From NCBI GenBank assembly GCA_934157205.1, contig CAKPHJ010000010.1, positions 1-42,499 of the forward strand: 42,499 bases of DNA. Reading direction: 5' to 3'. Shown one piece after another: positions 27,255 to 35,260 of the stretch. The notes beneath the pieces were generated by a model that did not search any database, was not told the origin of the DNA, and saw nothing but the letters and a program-made list of their open reading frames with translations. This DNA is from an uncultured Clostridia bacterium (lineage in GTDB: Bacteria > Bacillota > Clostridia > TANB77 > CAG-508). The translations under genes and the position numbers were made by a program. How positions within the stretch are numbered: position 1 is the stretch's first letter; every line of letters starts with the position of its first letter.

Positions 27255-29030
27255 ATGGAGTGGAATTTAGAAGATATTTTTAAAAATTCTGAAGAATTTG
27301 ATTTAACCAAAAAACAATTTATAGAAAATTTAAATAAAATTGAAAAGTATAAAAATAATTTATGTGACACATCTGAAAATTTGTATAATTGTTATAAATT
27401 AATTGAAATAGCATTAGAACAATACGAAAAACTATATTGCTATGGAATGTTAAAATATCATTTAAATATGGCAGATCAAGAAGGTATAAAATTGTTTAAA
27501 GAAGTAGAAAGCTTACAAAGCATGTATTCAAAAAAAACAGCGTTTATAACTCCAGAAGTAACATATGCAAATGAAGAAAATGTTAGAAAATATATAGAAG
27601 AACCAAGATTTAAACCATATGCTAGAGACATTTTAGATATATTAGAAAACAAAACACATGTTTTAAAAAAAGAAAGTGAAGAATTATTAGCACATTATTT
27701 AGAAGTTTTTAATACAGCAGAAAATACTTTTGATACTCTTACAAATACTGAATTTAAATTTGGTACAATTATAGATGAAAACGGGAAAGAAGCGGAACTA
27801 ACAGATAGTAATTATTCAATATACTTAAAAAGCACAATACAAGAAGTAAGAAAACAGGCGTTTGAAAAAATGTATTTGAAATATAGTGAGTTTATAAACA
27901 CAATAACAGAGCTTTATTTATCTAATGTAAAAAAATATTCAATAACAAGCAAAAAAAGAAATTATAAATCAAGTATAGAAAATGCGGTAAAAAATGATGA
28001 CAGTAGTATAAAAGTATATAAAGCATTAGTAAAAACTATAAATGAAAATATGAATGAAAATTATGAATTTTTAAAAGTAAAAGAAAATTTATTAAAAAAT
28101 AAAAATATTATAAAAGAAAAAATGCATATGTATGATTTATATGTAAATCCTTTTGAAGAATCAAAAGATAAAATAACATTTGAACAAGCTAAAAATGAGG
28201 TTATAACATCTTTAAAAGTAATGGGAAATGAATATAAAAGCTTATTAGAAAAAGCTTTTAATGAAAATTGGATTGATAGTAAGCCTATGGCGAACAAAAG
28301 AACGGGAGCATATAGCATGGGAGTTTATGGAATACACCCATTTGTGCTAATGAGTTTCGAAAATTCAAAAAGAGATGTAAGTACAATAGCACATGAATTG
28401 GGCCATAGTATTCATTCATACTATTCAAATTCTAACCAAAATATAATTAATTCAAATTATACAATTATGGTAGCTGAAGTTGCTTCTACAGTTAATGAAT
28501 TATTACTTGCAAATTACCAAATTGAAAATGAAAAAGATAAAAATAAAAAAGCAGAATTATTATATGAGCTATTAGAAATGATAAGAGCAACATTATTTAG
28601 GCAAACAATGTTCGCTGATTTCGAATTACAAATACATGAAAAAATAGAAGCAAATCAATTTTTGTCATCAAATGACTTAAATGACATATATTATAAATTA
28701 AATGAAAAGTATTTTGGAAAAAATATGATAATAGATAAACAAATTCAATACGAATGGGCAAGAATACCTCATTTTTATACAGATTTTTATGTTTATAAAT
28801 ATGCAACAGGAATTTCCTCAGCAATATGTATTGTAAAAAATATATTAGAAAAGGGAGAAGAATATATTGCTAAATATATTGAAATGCTTAAACAGGGGTG
28901 TTCAAAAAAATCTATTGAATTATTAAAAATGGTAGATGTTGACTTAGAATCTGAAAATACTTATATTTCTGCAATAGATTTTTATAATAAAAAAATAGAA
29001 CAACTAAAAGATTTATGTATAAACAAATAA
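27255..29030 (+). CDS. pepF: Oligoendopeptidase F-like M3 metallopeptidase
   Basis: PepF cleaves short peptides in the cytosol with a zinc ion. The 591-residue product has the M3B architecture: a long helical N-terminal region and the zinc-binding HELGHSIHS near residue 380, with the third ligand Glu downstream in VAEVASTVNE. No signal peptide is present. ATG 27255 is preferred: AAAGGA ends 9 bases upstream, whereas it abuts the earlier ATG at 27246 directly. A terminator follows. No operon partner is evident. Confidence 0.93.
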   Translation: MEWNLEDIFKNSEEFDLTKKQFIENLNKIEKYKNNLCDTSENLYNCYKLIEIALEQYEKLYCYGMLKYHLNMADQEGIKLFKEVESLQSMYSKKTAFITPEVTYANEENVRKYIEEPRFKPYARDILDILENKTHVLKKESEELLAHYLEVFNTAENTFDTLTNTEFKFGTIIDENGKEAELTDSNYSIYLKSTIQEVRKQAFEKMYLKYSEFINTITELYLSNVKKYSITSKKRNYKSSIENAVKNDDSSIKVYKALVKTINENMNENYEFLKVKENLLKNKNIIKEKMHMYDLYVNPFEESKDKITFEQAKNEVITSLKVMGNEYKSLLEKAFNENWIDSKPMANKRTGAYSMGVYGIHPFVLMSFENSKRDVSTIAHELGHSIHSYYSNSNQNIINSNYTIMVAEVASTVNELLLANYQIENEKDKNKKAELLYELLEMIRATLFRQTMFADFELQIHEKIEANQFLSSNDLNDIYYKLNEKYFGKNMIIDKQIQYEWARIPHFYTDFYVYKYATGISSAICIVKNILEKGEEYIAKYIEMLKQGCSKKSIELLKMVDVDLESENTYISAIDFYNKKIEQLKDLCINK

Positions 29031-29060
29031 GAAAAATTTTAAATTTTTCTTATTTGCTTG
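29022..29060 (+). terminator. Rho-independent terminator after pepF
   Basis: ACAAATAAGAAAAATTT pairs with AAATTTTTCTTATTTG. It resembles the hairpin at 3595-3628. Confidence 0.75.
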
Positions 29061-29087
29061 TTCCAAAATCAAATTATAAACTTTTAG

Positions 29088-29177
29088 TTATTCTTCATCA
29101 TTGTTTTGTTTTTGAGATTCTTTGTTTTTGTTATTTTTTTTGTTTTGGTTGTTTTTTTTGTTATCTTTTTTTGACAT
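29088..29177 (-). CDS. 29-residue Lys/Asn-rich peptide
   Basis: A short frame on the minus strand has an ideal ribosome binding site (GGAGGTGAATTTC before ATG). It encodes a highly charged peptide of Lys, Asn, Gln, with an acidic NNDEE end. There is no hydrophobic segment, so it is not a leader for a secreted protein. I recognise no family; similar tiny K/N-rich proteins are common but uncharacterised in AT-rich Firmicutes. It is convergent with pepF and divergent from murD. Confidence 0.6.
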   Translation of the reverse strand: MSKKDNKKNNQNKKNNKNKESQKQNNDEE

Positions 29178-29217
29178 GAAATTCACCTCCAAATGTAAAT
29201 GAATTTTATTAATTACT

Positions 29218-29270
29218 ATTCACAGTAAAATTTAATATTGTATACAGTGAATTTATAATAAACTGTGATT
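29218..29270. promoter_or_regulatory. Three CACAGT-type half-sites between divergent genes
   Basis: TTCACAGT (29219-29226), ACAGTGAA (29244-29251) and AACTGTGAT (29261-29269) are related half-sites, two of which are inverted. They lie between the small peptide gene and murD, around AT-rich promoter-like DNA. A regulator may bind here. This is tentative. Confidence 0.35.
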
Positions 29271-29378
29271 AGTAACTATTTTAAACAAAAATTTTAAAAA
29301 TATACTAATAAAAATTGTTTTTTACAAATTTTTAATATATAATTCAGATAACATTTTTAAAGAAAGGAAGAATTTAAA

Positions 29379-30779
29379 GTGGAAAATTTAGAAGAATTTG
29401 AAGAATACATAAAATTTAGAAAAATTGCTATAATAGGTTTAGGAGTTAGCAATTTACCACTTTTAGATTATATGTATGAACATAAAGCGAGAGTAAGTAT
29501 TTTTGACGAAAGAAGTGAAGAAAAAATACCAAAAGAAATAATTGAAAAAATAAAAAAATACGAATTTAATTCATTCTTTGGTGAAAAATGCCTACAAAAT
29601 TTACAAAATTTTAATATTATTTTTAGATCACCAAGTTGTTTACCAACAAGAAAAGAATTAGTGGCAGAAAAAGAAAGAGGAGCTATTGTAACAACAGAAA
29701 TTGAAATGCTTATGAAAATGTGCCCATGTAAAGTAATAGGTGTAACAGGAAGTGACGGAAAAACTACTACAACAAGTTTAATAAATGCTATTTTAACTGA
29801 AGGTGGATATAAAACTTTTTTAGGTGGAAATATAGGAACACCATTATTTACAAAATTAAAAGAAATGAAAAAAGAAGATATTGTTGTACTTGAACTAAGC
29901 AGTTTTCAATTAATGGGCATGACTGTAAGCCCTAATATATCTGTTATAACTAATATAACACCAAATCATTTAAATATTCATAAAGACTATGAAGAATATA
30001 TAGAATCAAAGAAAAACATATTTAAATATCAAAATGAAAAAGATATATTAATATTAAATTATGATAACTTAATAACAAGAAAATGTAAAGCAGAAGCAAA
30101 AGGAAAAGTTATATATTTTAGTGGAAAAGAAAAACTAGAAAATGGTTTTATAGTAGATAACAACATAATAAAAGAATGTGAAGATGGTATAAGAAAACAC
30201 ATTTTAAATGCAAATGAGGTTATTTTAAGAGGAGAACATAATTACGAAAATATTGCAACAGCAATTGCTGCAACAAAAACATTGGTAAATACAGATACAG
30301 CAGTTAAAGCAGTAAAAAACTTTAAACCAGTAGAACATAGACTAGAATTTATAAGAGAAATTAATGGAGTTAAATGGTATAATGACTCAGTTAGTTCATC
30401 TCCAACAAGAACAATTGCAGGACTTAAATCATTTGATGAAGATATTATTTTAATTGCAGGTGGCTATGATAAAAACTTAGACTATACACCTATTGCAAAA
30501 CCTATTATTAATAAAGTAAAAGCTTTAATTTTATTAGGTCAAACATCTGGAAAAATATTTACAGCAGTTAAAGAAGAATTAGAAGAACAATCTAAAAACA
30601 AAAAAATAGATTTGCCAATTTATATGTGTGAAACTCTGCAAGAAACAGTAGAAAGAGCAAACAAAATAGCTAAAAAAGGTCAAATTGTATTATTTTCACC
30701 AGCAAGTGCAAGTTTTGACTTATTTAAAAATTTTGCAGACAGAGGTATAAAATTCAAAAATTTAGTTAACAAAATTTAA
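29379..30779 (+). CDS. murD: UDP-N-acetylmuramoyl-L-alanine--D-glutamate ligase
   Basis: MurD adds D-glutamate to UDP-MurNAc-L-Ala in peptidoglycan synthesis. The 466-residue product has the N-terminal Rossmann-like UDP-binding domain (IAIIGLGVSNLP), the ATP-binding P-loop GVTGSDGKTTTT near 124, LELSSFQL, NITPNHLNIH, the HNYENIATA motif and the C-terminal NDSVSSSPTRTIAGL and LIAGGYDK. The start is GTG at 29379, with AGAAAGGAAG about 9 bases upstream; no better ATG exists. It stands alone, not in the usual mur/fts cluster. Confidence 0.96.
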   Translation: MENLEEFEEYIKFRKIAIIGLGVSNLPLLDYMYEHKARVSIFDERSEEKIPKEIIEKIKKYEFNSFFGEKCLQNLQNFNIIFRSPSCLPTRKELVAEKERGAIVTTEIEMLMKMCPCKVIGVTGSDGKTTTTSLINAILTEGGYKTFLGGNIGTPLFTKLKEMKKEDIVVLELSSFQLMGMTVSPNISVITNITPNHLNIHKDYEEYIESKKNIFKYQNEKDILILNYDNLITRKCKAEAKGKVIYFSGKEKLENGFIVDNNIIKECEDGIRKHILNANEVILRGEHNYENIATAIAATKTLVNTDTAVKAVKNFKPVEHRLEFIREINGVKWYNDSVSSSPTRTIAGLKSFDEDIILIAGGYDKNLDYTPIAKPIINKVKALILLGQTSGKIFTAVKEELEEQSKNKKIDLPIYMCETLQETVERANKIAKKGQIVLFSPASASFDLFKNFADRGIKFKNLVNKI

Positions 30780-30868
30780 CAAAAATTTCAAAATACAAAT
30801 AATATTATTAACCTTTCAAAAAAATCTACATATTATATATAAATATTTTTTGAAAGGAATGTGATAAG

Positions 30869-31516
30869 ATGTATGAAAATCAGTCATATGATGAATACAT
30901 AAGAAATGTACTAGGATATCCTAGCCAATATGAAACAAATAACAATTTTAATTATGAAAAAATAGGCTATAATACAAATAGAGATATTGAACTTGAAAAT
31001 ATGTATCCTGAAATATATAAAATTGTATATCCAATGGTTAGAAAAGTATGTACATCTACAAATGCAATACCAACAAATGAAAATATTAATAGTATGGTGG
31101 ACGAAATATATTTAAATATTGAAAGTGATAACATTTTTAATGTGAATATAAATCTTCAAAACGAATTAGAAGGAAATAGAAGCAATGGTATTGAAAAGGA
31201 ACAAAAAATAAAAAACAAAAATACTGTTATAAATAATAAAATAAAGGAAACAGTAAATACAAAAATTGAAGAAAATAGGGAAGAAGGAGCCAATAGACAA
31301 TTTAGTAATAGAAATTTAAGAGATTTAATAAAAATATTAATAATTAGAGAATTACTGCAAAATCAAAGGCCAGGACCATCATATCCTGGAAGGCCACCAT
31401 TTCCGCCACCACCACCAATGCCACCTAATAGACCTCCAATGCGACCACCATTTCCTCCAGGAAATAGGCCACCTATAAGACCAAGAATAAATACTGAATA
31501 TGATTTATATGAATAA
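30869..31516 (+). CDS. Hypothetical protein with a proline-rich tail
   Basis: I do not recognise the family. The 215-residue protein starts with a Tyr/Asn-rich region (about 1-60), then an Asn/Glu/Lys-rich region, a helix (RDLIKILIIRELLQNQ, about 149-165) and a proline-rich tail (about 166-205) made of PPFPPPP- and RPPMRPP-like units. It has no signal peptide or membrane helix. The strong AAAGGAATG site precedes ATG. A scaffold or a sporulation/coat-related role is possible by composition only. Confidence 0.65.
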   Translation: MYENQSYDEYIRNVLGYPSQYETNNNFNYEKIGYNTNRDIELENMYPEIYKIVYPMVRKVCTSTNAIPTNENINSMVDEIYLNIESDNIFNVNINLQNELEGNRSNGIEKEQKIKNKNTVINNKIKETVNTKIEENREEGANRQFSNRNLRDLIKILIIRELLQNQRPGPSYPGRPPFPPPPPMPPNRPPMRPPFPPGNRPPIRPRINTEYDLYE

Positions 31517-31684
31517 AAAAATCAACGTATGTAAAAAACTAATTAGTAATTATAGCTTTTTATATAAATAGTATCATTATAATATAAAAAAGAAAAAATT
31601 ACCATCATGGCAAAAAAATCTTGCATATAAAATTTTAAATTGTTCAAAATAATTGTGAGACTTTTTGAAAGGTGGTAAATAAAA

Positions 31685-32134
31685 ATGAAAGTTAAAGATT
31701 GTATGTGTAATGATGTTTGTTGCGTAAAACCAGAAACAAAGATAGGTGCAGTAGCAAAATTGATGAGTGAAAATCATATAGGTTCAATTCCAGTTTGTGA
31801 TAGCAATAATTGCATATGTGGTATTGTTACTGACAGAGACATTTTACTACGTTGTGTAGCTTGTAATAAAGATTCAAGTACAACACCAGTAAGTGATGTA
31901 ATGACTACAGATGTTTGTACTTGTATGGATGATGACAACTTAACAAATGCTAGAGAAAAAATGTCAGAAAATCAAGTAAGAAGACTACCAGTATGTGATT
32001 GCAATAATAAAGTTGTAGGTATATTGACAATAGGTGATTTAGCTCAAAATACCCAAAACATTGGAGCACAGGAAGTATGTAGTACTATTGAAGGAATTTG
32101 TAATTGCAATAACAATTCGAAAAATGCTGAATAA
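31685..32134 (+). CDS. Two-CBS-domain protein, Cys-rich
   Basis: The 149-residue product is a tandem pair of CBS domains (about 1-60 and 68-127) that together form one Bateman module, which usually senses adenosyl nucleotides. Motifs are MSENHIGSIPVCD...GIVTDRDIL and the second MSENQVRRLPVCD...GILTIGDLA. It is unusual in having many cysteines (about 15), mainly where the CBS consensus has other residues. It ends in a Cys/Asn-rich tail. It may bind metal or be redox-sensitive; that is inference. AAAGGTGG lies upstream of ATG. Confidence 0.9.
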   Translation: MKVKDCMCNDVCCVKPETKIGAVAKLMSENHIGSIPVCDSNNCICGIVTDRDILLRCVACNKDSSTTPVSDVMTTDVCTCMDDDNLTNAREKMSENQVRRLPVCDCNNKVVGILTIGDLAQNTQNIGAQEVCSTIEGICNCNNNSKNAE

Positions 32135-32159
32135 TAATTGTTTAAAATATTAATAAAAA

Positions 32160-32206
32160 AATATGCTTATATAGTTTATACAATTCTATATAAGCATATT
32201 TTTTTA
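32160..32206 (+). terminator. Rho-independent terminator after the CBS gene
   Basis: AATATGCTTATATA pairs with TATATAAGCATATT, followed by T7. Confidence 0.85.
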
Positions 32207-32264
32207 GAATTTTACATATACTAAAACAAATAAGAAATATATAGAATTATAAAGGAGTATAATT

Positions 32265-33363
32265 TTGATAATAGATGTTTCGTATTGGACAAGAGTTTTA
32301 AAAAATATGTTATATGTATTACTATTATTATTGGGGTTAATTTTGGCACTAAAATTATCTTTTTTTTATATGCCTTTTTTAGTAGCTTTTATAATTTCAC
32401 TTATTATAGAACCAGCTATTAAATACATTATGAAAAAAACTAAATTTACAAGAAGAGCCAGTTCAATAATTATTTTTGTTTTAGTAATTGCTTTAATTAT
32501 TGGTAGTTTAGCATGGATAGGAATAACATTGTTTTCAGAAGCATCTAGTTTGTTACAAAGTTTAAATTTTTATTTTGACAAACTTTCAAATTTATTTCAA
32601 GATTTTATTAAATCTTTTAAATTTGATAAACTTAATTTATCAAATGAAATATTAAATACTATTCAAAACACAATAGGTGATGTATTAAATAATATTTCCA
32701 CTTGGATACGAAATTCTTTAACAGGTGTAATTAATTTAGTTACAAGTTTACCTTCAATTGCAATTTGTATTGGTATAACATTAATTGCATTATATTTTAT
32801 GTGTGTTGATAAAATATATATTTTAGATCAGATAGAACACCATTTACCCAAAACGTGGGTGAAAAAAATAAGTGTTCATTTGCGAGATTTAATAAAAACA
32901 TTGGGTGGATATTTAAAAGCAGAAGCAACTCTAATTTTGATTTCTTTTATAATTTCTTTAATTGGTTTATATATTTTTGCATTTGTTGGTTTAAATGTAC
33001 AATATCCTTTACTTATGGCTCTGTTTATTGGCTTTGTAGATGCATTGCCAATATTGGGATCTGGAACAGTAATGGTTCCTTGGGCTATAATAAGTGGTAT
33101 TAATGGAGACATAAGATTAGGCGTTAGTATAATAGTGTTGTTATTAATAATGACAGTTATTAGGCAGGTTTTAGAGCCTAAACTTGTTAGTAAAAATATA
33201 GGTGTTCATCCTATTTTTACTTTAATAGCAATGTATACAGGGTTTAAATTTATTGGAGTAGTTCGGCCTTTTAGTAGGACCTATTGTTTTAATAATTTTT
33301 AAGAATATTTTTGCTAGTTTAATAGATCAAGGTGTTTTTAAAACTATTTTTGAAAAAAAATAA
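32265..33363 (+). CDS. ytvI: AI-2E/YtvI-family membrane protein, split by +1 frameshift at an in-frame CGG
   Basis: The family (AI-2E/PerM/YtvI) comprises membrane proteins of about 350 residues with eight helices; in sporulating Firmicutes YtvI-type members are linked to sporulation. Joining the frames across the C at 33264 gives 365 residues. Several hydrophobic helices (starting near residues 11, 34, 65, 160, 210, 240, 270 and 305) are visible. The conserved core GFVDALPILGSGTVMVPWAI lies near 255-275, and QVLEPKLVSKNIGVHP near 302. The break falls in FIGVV-G-LLVGPIVLIIF. The start is TTG with AAAGGAG upstream. Confidence 0.88.
33264..33267 (+). other. In-frame CGG, +1 recoding site or C insertion (ytvI)
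   Basis: After GTA GTT the zero-frame codon is CGG. Dropping the C gives GGC CTT TTA GTA GGA CCT, the conserved Gly-Leu-Leu-Val-Gly-Pro. Confidence 0.9.
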
Positions 33364-33395
33364 AAAATCCCGCACAGTTAAAAACTGCGCGGGGG
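33364..33395. terminator. GC-rich terminator between convergent genes
   Basis: CCCGCACAGTT pairs with AACTGCGCGGG (33369-33393). On the minus strand the stem is followed by a T-rich run, so it ends the guaA-RSH transcript. Confidence 0.85.
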
Positions 33396-33409
33396 CGGAA
33401 GCTATGATT

Positions 33410-35239
33410 TCAATCTGCTACATCATTAATCGCCATGGTGACAATTTTGAAGACATCTTTTTCTGTATATCCTCCTTCTGCATTCGCATCTTCAGAGTCC
33501 ACTTTTTCAAATGTGAATGATACCTTTGAAGCCGACAGCGACACAGTGCGGAAATACTTGGAGATTTCATTCATAACAATAACTGCTTGACGCCGATTTT
33601 CAAACTCAATGACTCCATTGTCCTCATTAATTTGGATCATATTGACCTCCTTATTGTCCGGGCCCTTATAAACTAAGGGCAAATTGTTAATATTAATGAT
33701 ATCAATATCATAGCACAAGTAGACATAAATGTCAATACTTTTTTTGAAATTTAACGTCCGTTCATCTCCAAGTTTATTTCCAGTTTTAAATATTTGAGTA
33801 TTTCCACTTGAATCTTTTAGATTGACTGTTATTCCATTTTCTTTTAATTTGTTTATATAATCATATATTTCTGATAAAATGATAGCAATTTCTGTTGGCT
33901 GCCCTAATGAACCAAATATTTTTTCTTTGTTTTCATATAAAAGTGCAAAATATTCTTTTAGTATTTTTTCTTCTTCAGAACCTTTAGGAACTTCACTAAG
34001 TACTTTACGATAATTTTCATAACGACTAGCACGTATTATTTTAACTCTGTTATTTTCTGATTCATCTAATTCAGCAGAAAAATAATTAGGAGATACATAA
34101 TCAGCATATTTTAGAAGGCCTGTATAATTAGTGGTATTTTTAGGAACTTCATACATTTCTAATTTTTTTGTTGAATTCATATTGGTATGTGCTGAATGAC
34201 CAAATTGTGCATCTATACTAGCTCTTTTAGTTTGTACTTGAAGTTCGAAGTAACCTATAGGCGTTTTCATAATGTAAAATTTTGCAATATAGCCATTTGG
34301 TCTTATTTTTTCTTCTTCTGAAGCTATAGATATACCAAATTGTTTTAATAAATCTGATTTATCAAAAAGAGTTTTTATTTGTGTAGATGTTATTTCAAAT
34401 TCTACATGGTCATAAATTCTTTCGCTAAAATCTTTTAATAGTTTAGAAAAATCTATTTTTCCATCAGATTCATTTAATGAAGGATAATCTTCTTCTCCAA
34501 CAAGGGTATTTTCATTTTCTAATGAGTTTAATTTTATTTTGCAAGTTTCTATTTTATTTTGATAAAATTCTATTAGTTCATTAGATTTTGTTGGAATTGT
34601 AGTTATTATTTTTTCAATTAATTTAATACAATTTTCGTAATAATCTTTTTTTGTAACTGTGCCATATATAGGAGTAGATGTTGTTAGGTCATCACTTGCT
34701 TCGTATATTTCACCTTCAAATTCTTGCATATCATCAGCAAATCTTTTATTGGCATTGCTAATTTTTAAAAGCTCGTGTAAAGTTGATCCCTTACGAGATG
34801 GAATAGTAGTAGGCCTTCCTGTTAAAACAATTTTCATAGCAAATGCATCTGCTATGTTATCCATTTTTAAACCAAATGTTGGATTATCATTATTTTTATT
34901 TTCAACAACAACTTTGCTCTTCTCTGGAATTCTTGATACATAATCATTAACTTTATCTTCCAAAGACTTTTTTGATTTTAATCTATAAGAGGTATCTATT
35001 TTGTATTTGTAGTCTGGATAATTTTTGCTATATTCTATAAGAAATGCAGCAATAAAATAATTAAAATATTCTTGTACCTCTTGAGATGAATATGTTGATA
35101 AATATTTATCATAGATGTGTTCTTTTGCTTTTTCTGTTTGTTCTTTAGGCAGTGAAATTTTTGAAACTTGATGTTTGCTAGGCGTAAAGCCGTTATTTTT
35201 TAATATGTTTTGTAATCTTTTTTTAAAATCTTTAGTCAA
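33410..35239 (-). CDS. Large RelA/SpoT-like nucleotidyltransferase-domain protein
   Basis: I assign it only at superfamily level. The 609-residue product has the ordered signs of a RelA/SpoT synthetase domain: SYRLKSKKSLEDKV (about 104-117), DNIADAFAMKIVL (about 145-157), then a long insertion, and GYIAKFYIMKTPIGYFELQVQT (about 300-322) followed by GHSAHTN. Such enzymes transfer pyrophosphate from ATP to GDP/GTP/GMP to make alarmones. The start is TTG with AAAGGAG nine bases upstream. The gene lies 21 bases behind guaA on the same strand. The last ~125 codons are compositionally different (see findings). It could instead be a toxin-type synthetase; no antitoxin gene is adjacent. Confidence 0.65.
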   Translation of the reverse strand: MTKDFKKRLQNILKNNGFTPSKHQVSKISLPKEQTEKAKEHIYDKYLSTYSSQEVQEYFNYFIAAFLIEYSKNYPDYKYKIDTSYRLKSKKSLEDKVNDYVSRIPEKSKVVVENKNNDNPTFGLKMDNIADAFAMKIVLTGRPTTIPSRKGSTLHELLKISNANKRFADDMQEFEGEIYEASDDLTTSTPIYGTVTKKDYYENCIKLIEKIITTIPTKSNELIEFYQNKIETCKIKLNSLENENTLVGEEDYPSLNESDGKIDFSKLLKDFSERIYDHVEFEITSTQIKTLFDKSDLLKQFGISIASEEEKIRPNGYIAKFYIMKTPIGYFELQVQTKRASIDAQFGHSAHTNMNSTKKLEMYEVPKNTTNYTGLLKYADYVSPNYFSAELDESENNRVKIIRASRYENYRKVLSEVPKGSEEEKILKEYFALLYENKEKIFGSLGQPTEIAIILSEIYDYINKLKENGITVNLKDSSGNTQIFKTGNKLGDERTLNFKKSIDIYVYLCYDIDIININNLPLVYKGPDNKEVNMIQINEDNGVIEFENRRQAVIVMNEISKYFRTVSLSASKVSFTFEKVDSEDANAEGGYTEKDVFKIVTMAINDVAD

Positions 35240-35260
35240 TATTAATTTCTCCTTTAAATT

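Noticed and set aside
32855..33112. Reading frames on other strands or frames inside ytvI, ileS, asnB, secA and others
   Set aside because: They are shadows of conserved proteins, with low-complexity Leu/Ile/Phe/Asn-rich translations, no ribosome binding sites and no homology.
2564..33267. Programmed frameshifting by slippage on a shared heptamer, as in prfB
   Set aside because: The bases before the CGG differ in all six genes, with no shared slippery run, stop codon or upstream Shine-Dalgarno-like element.
2228..33363. Treating the six split genes as ordinary pseudogenes
   Set aside because: Each has exactly one lesion of the same kind at the same codon context, with full-length conserved sequence on both sides. 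Independent decay would give mixed stops, deletions and substitutions.
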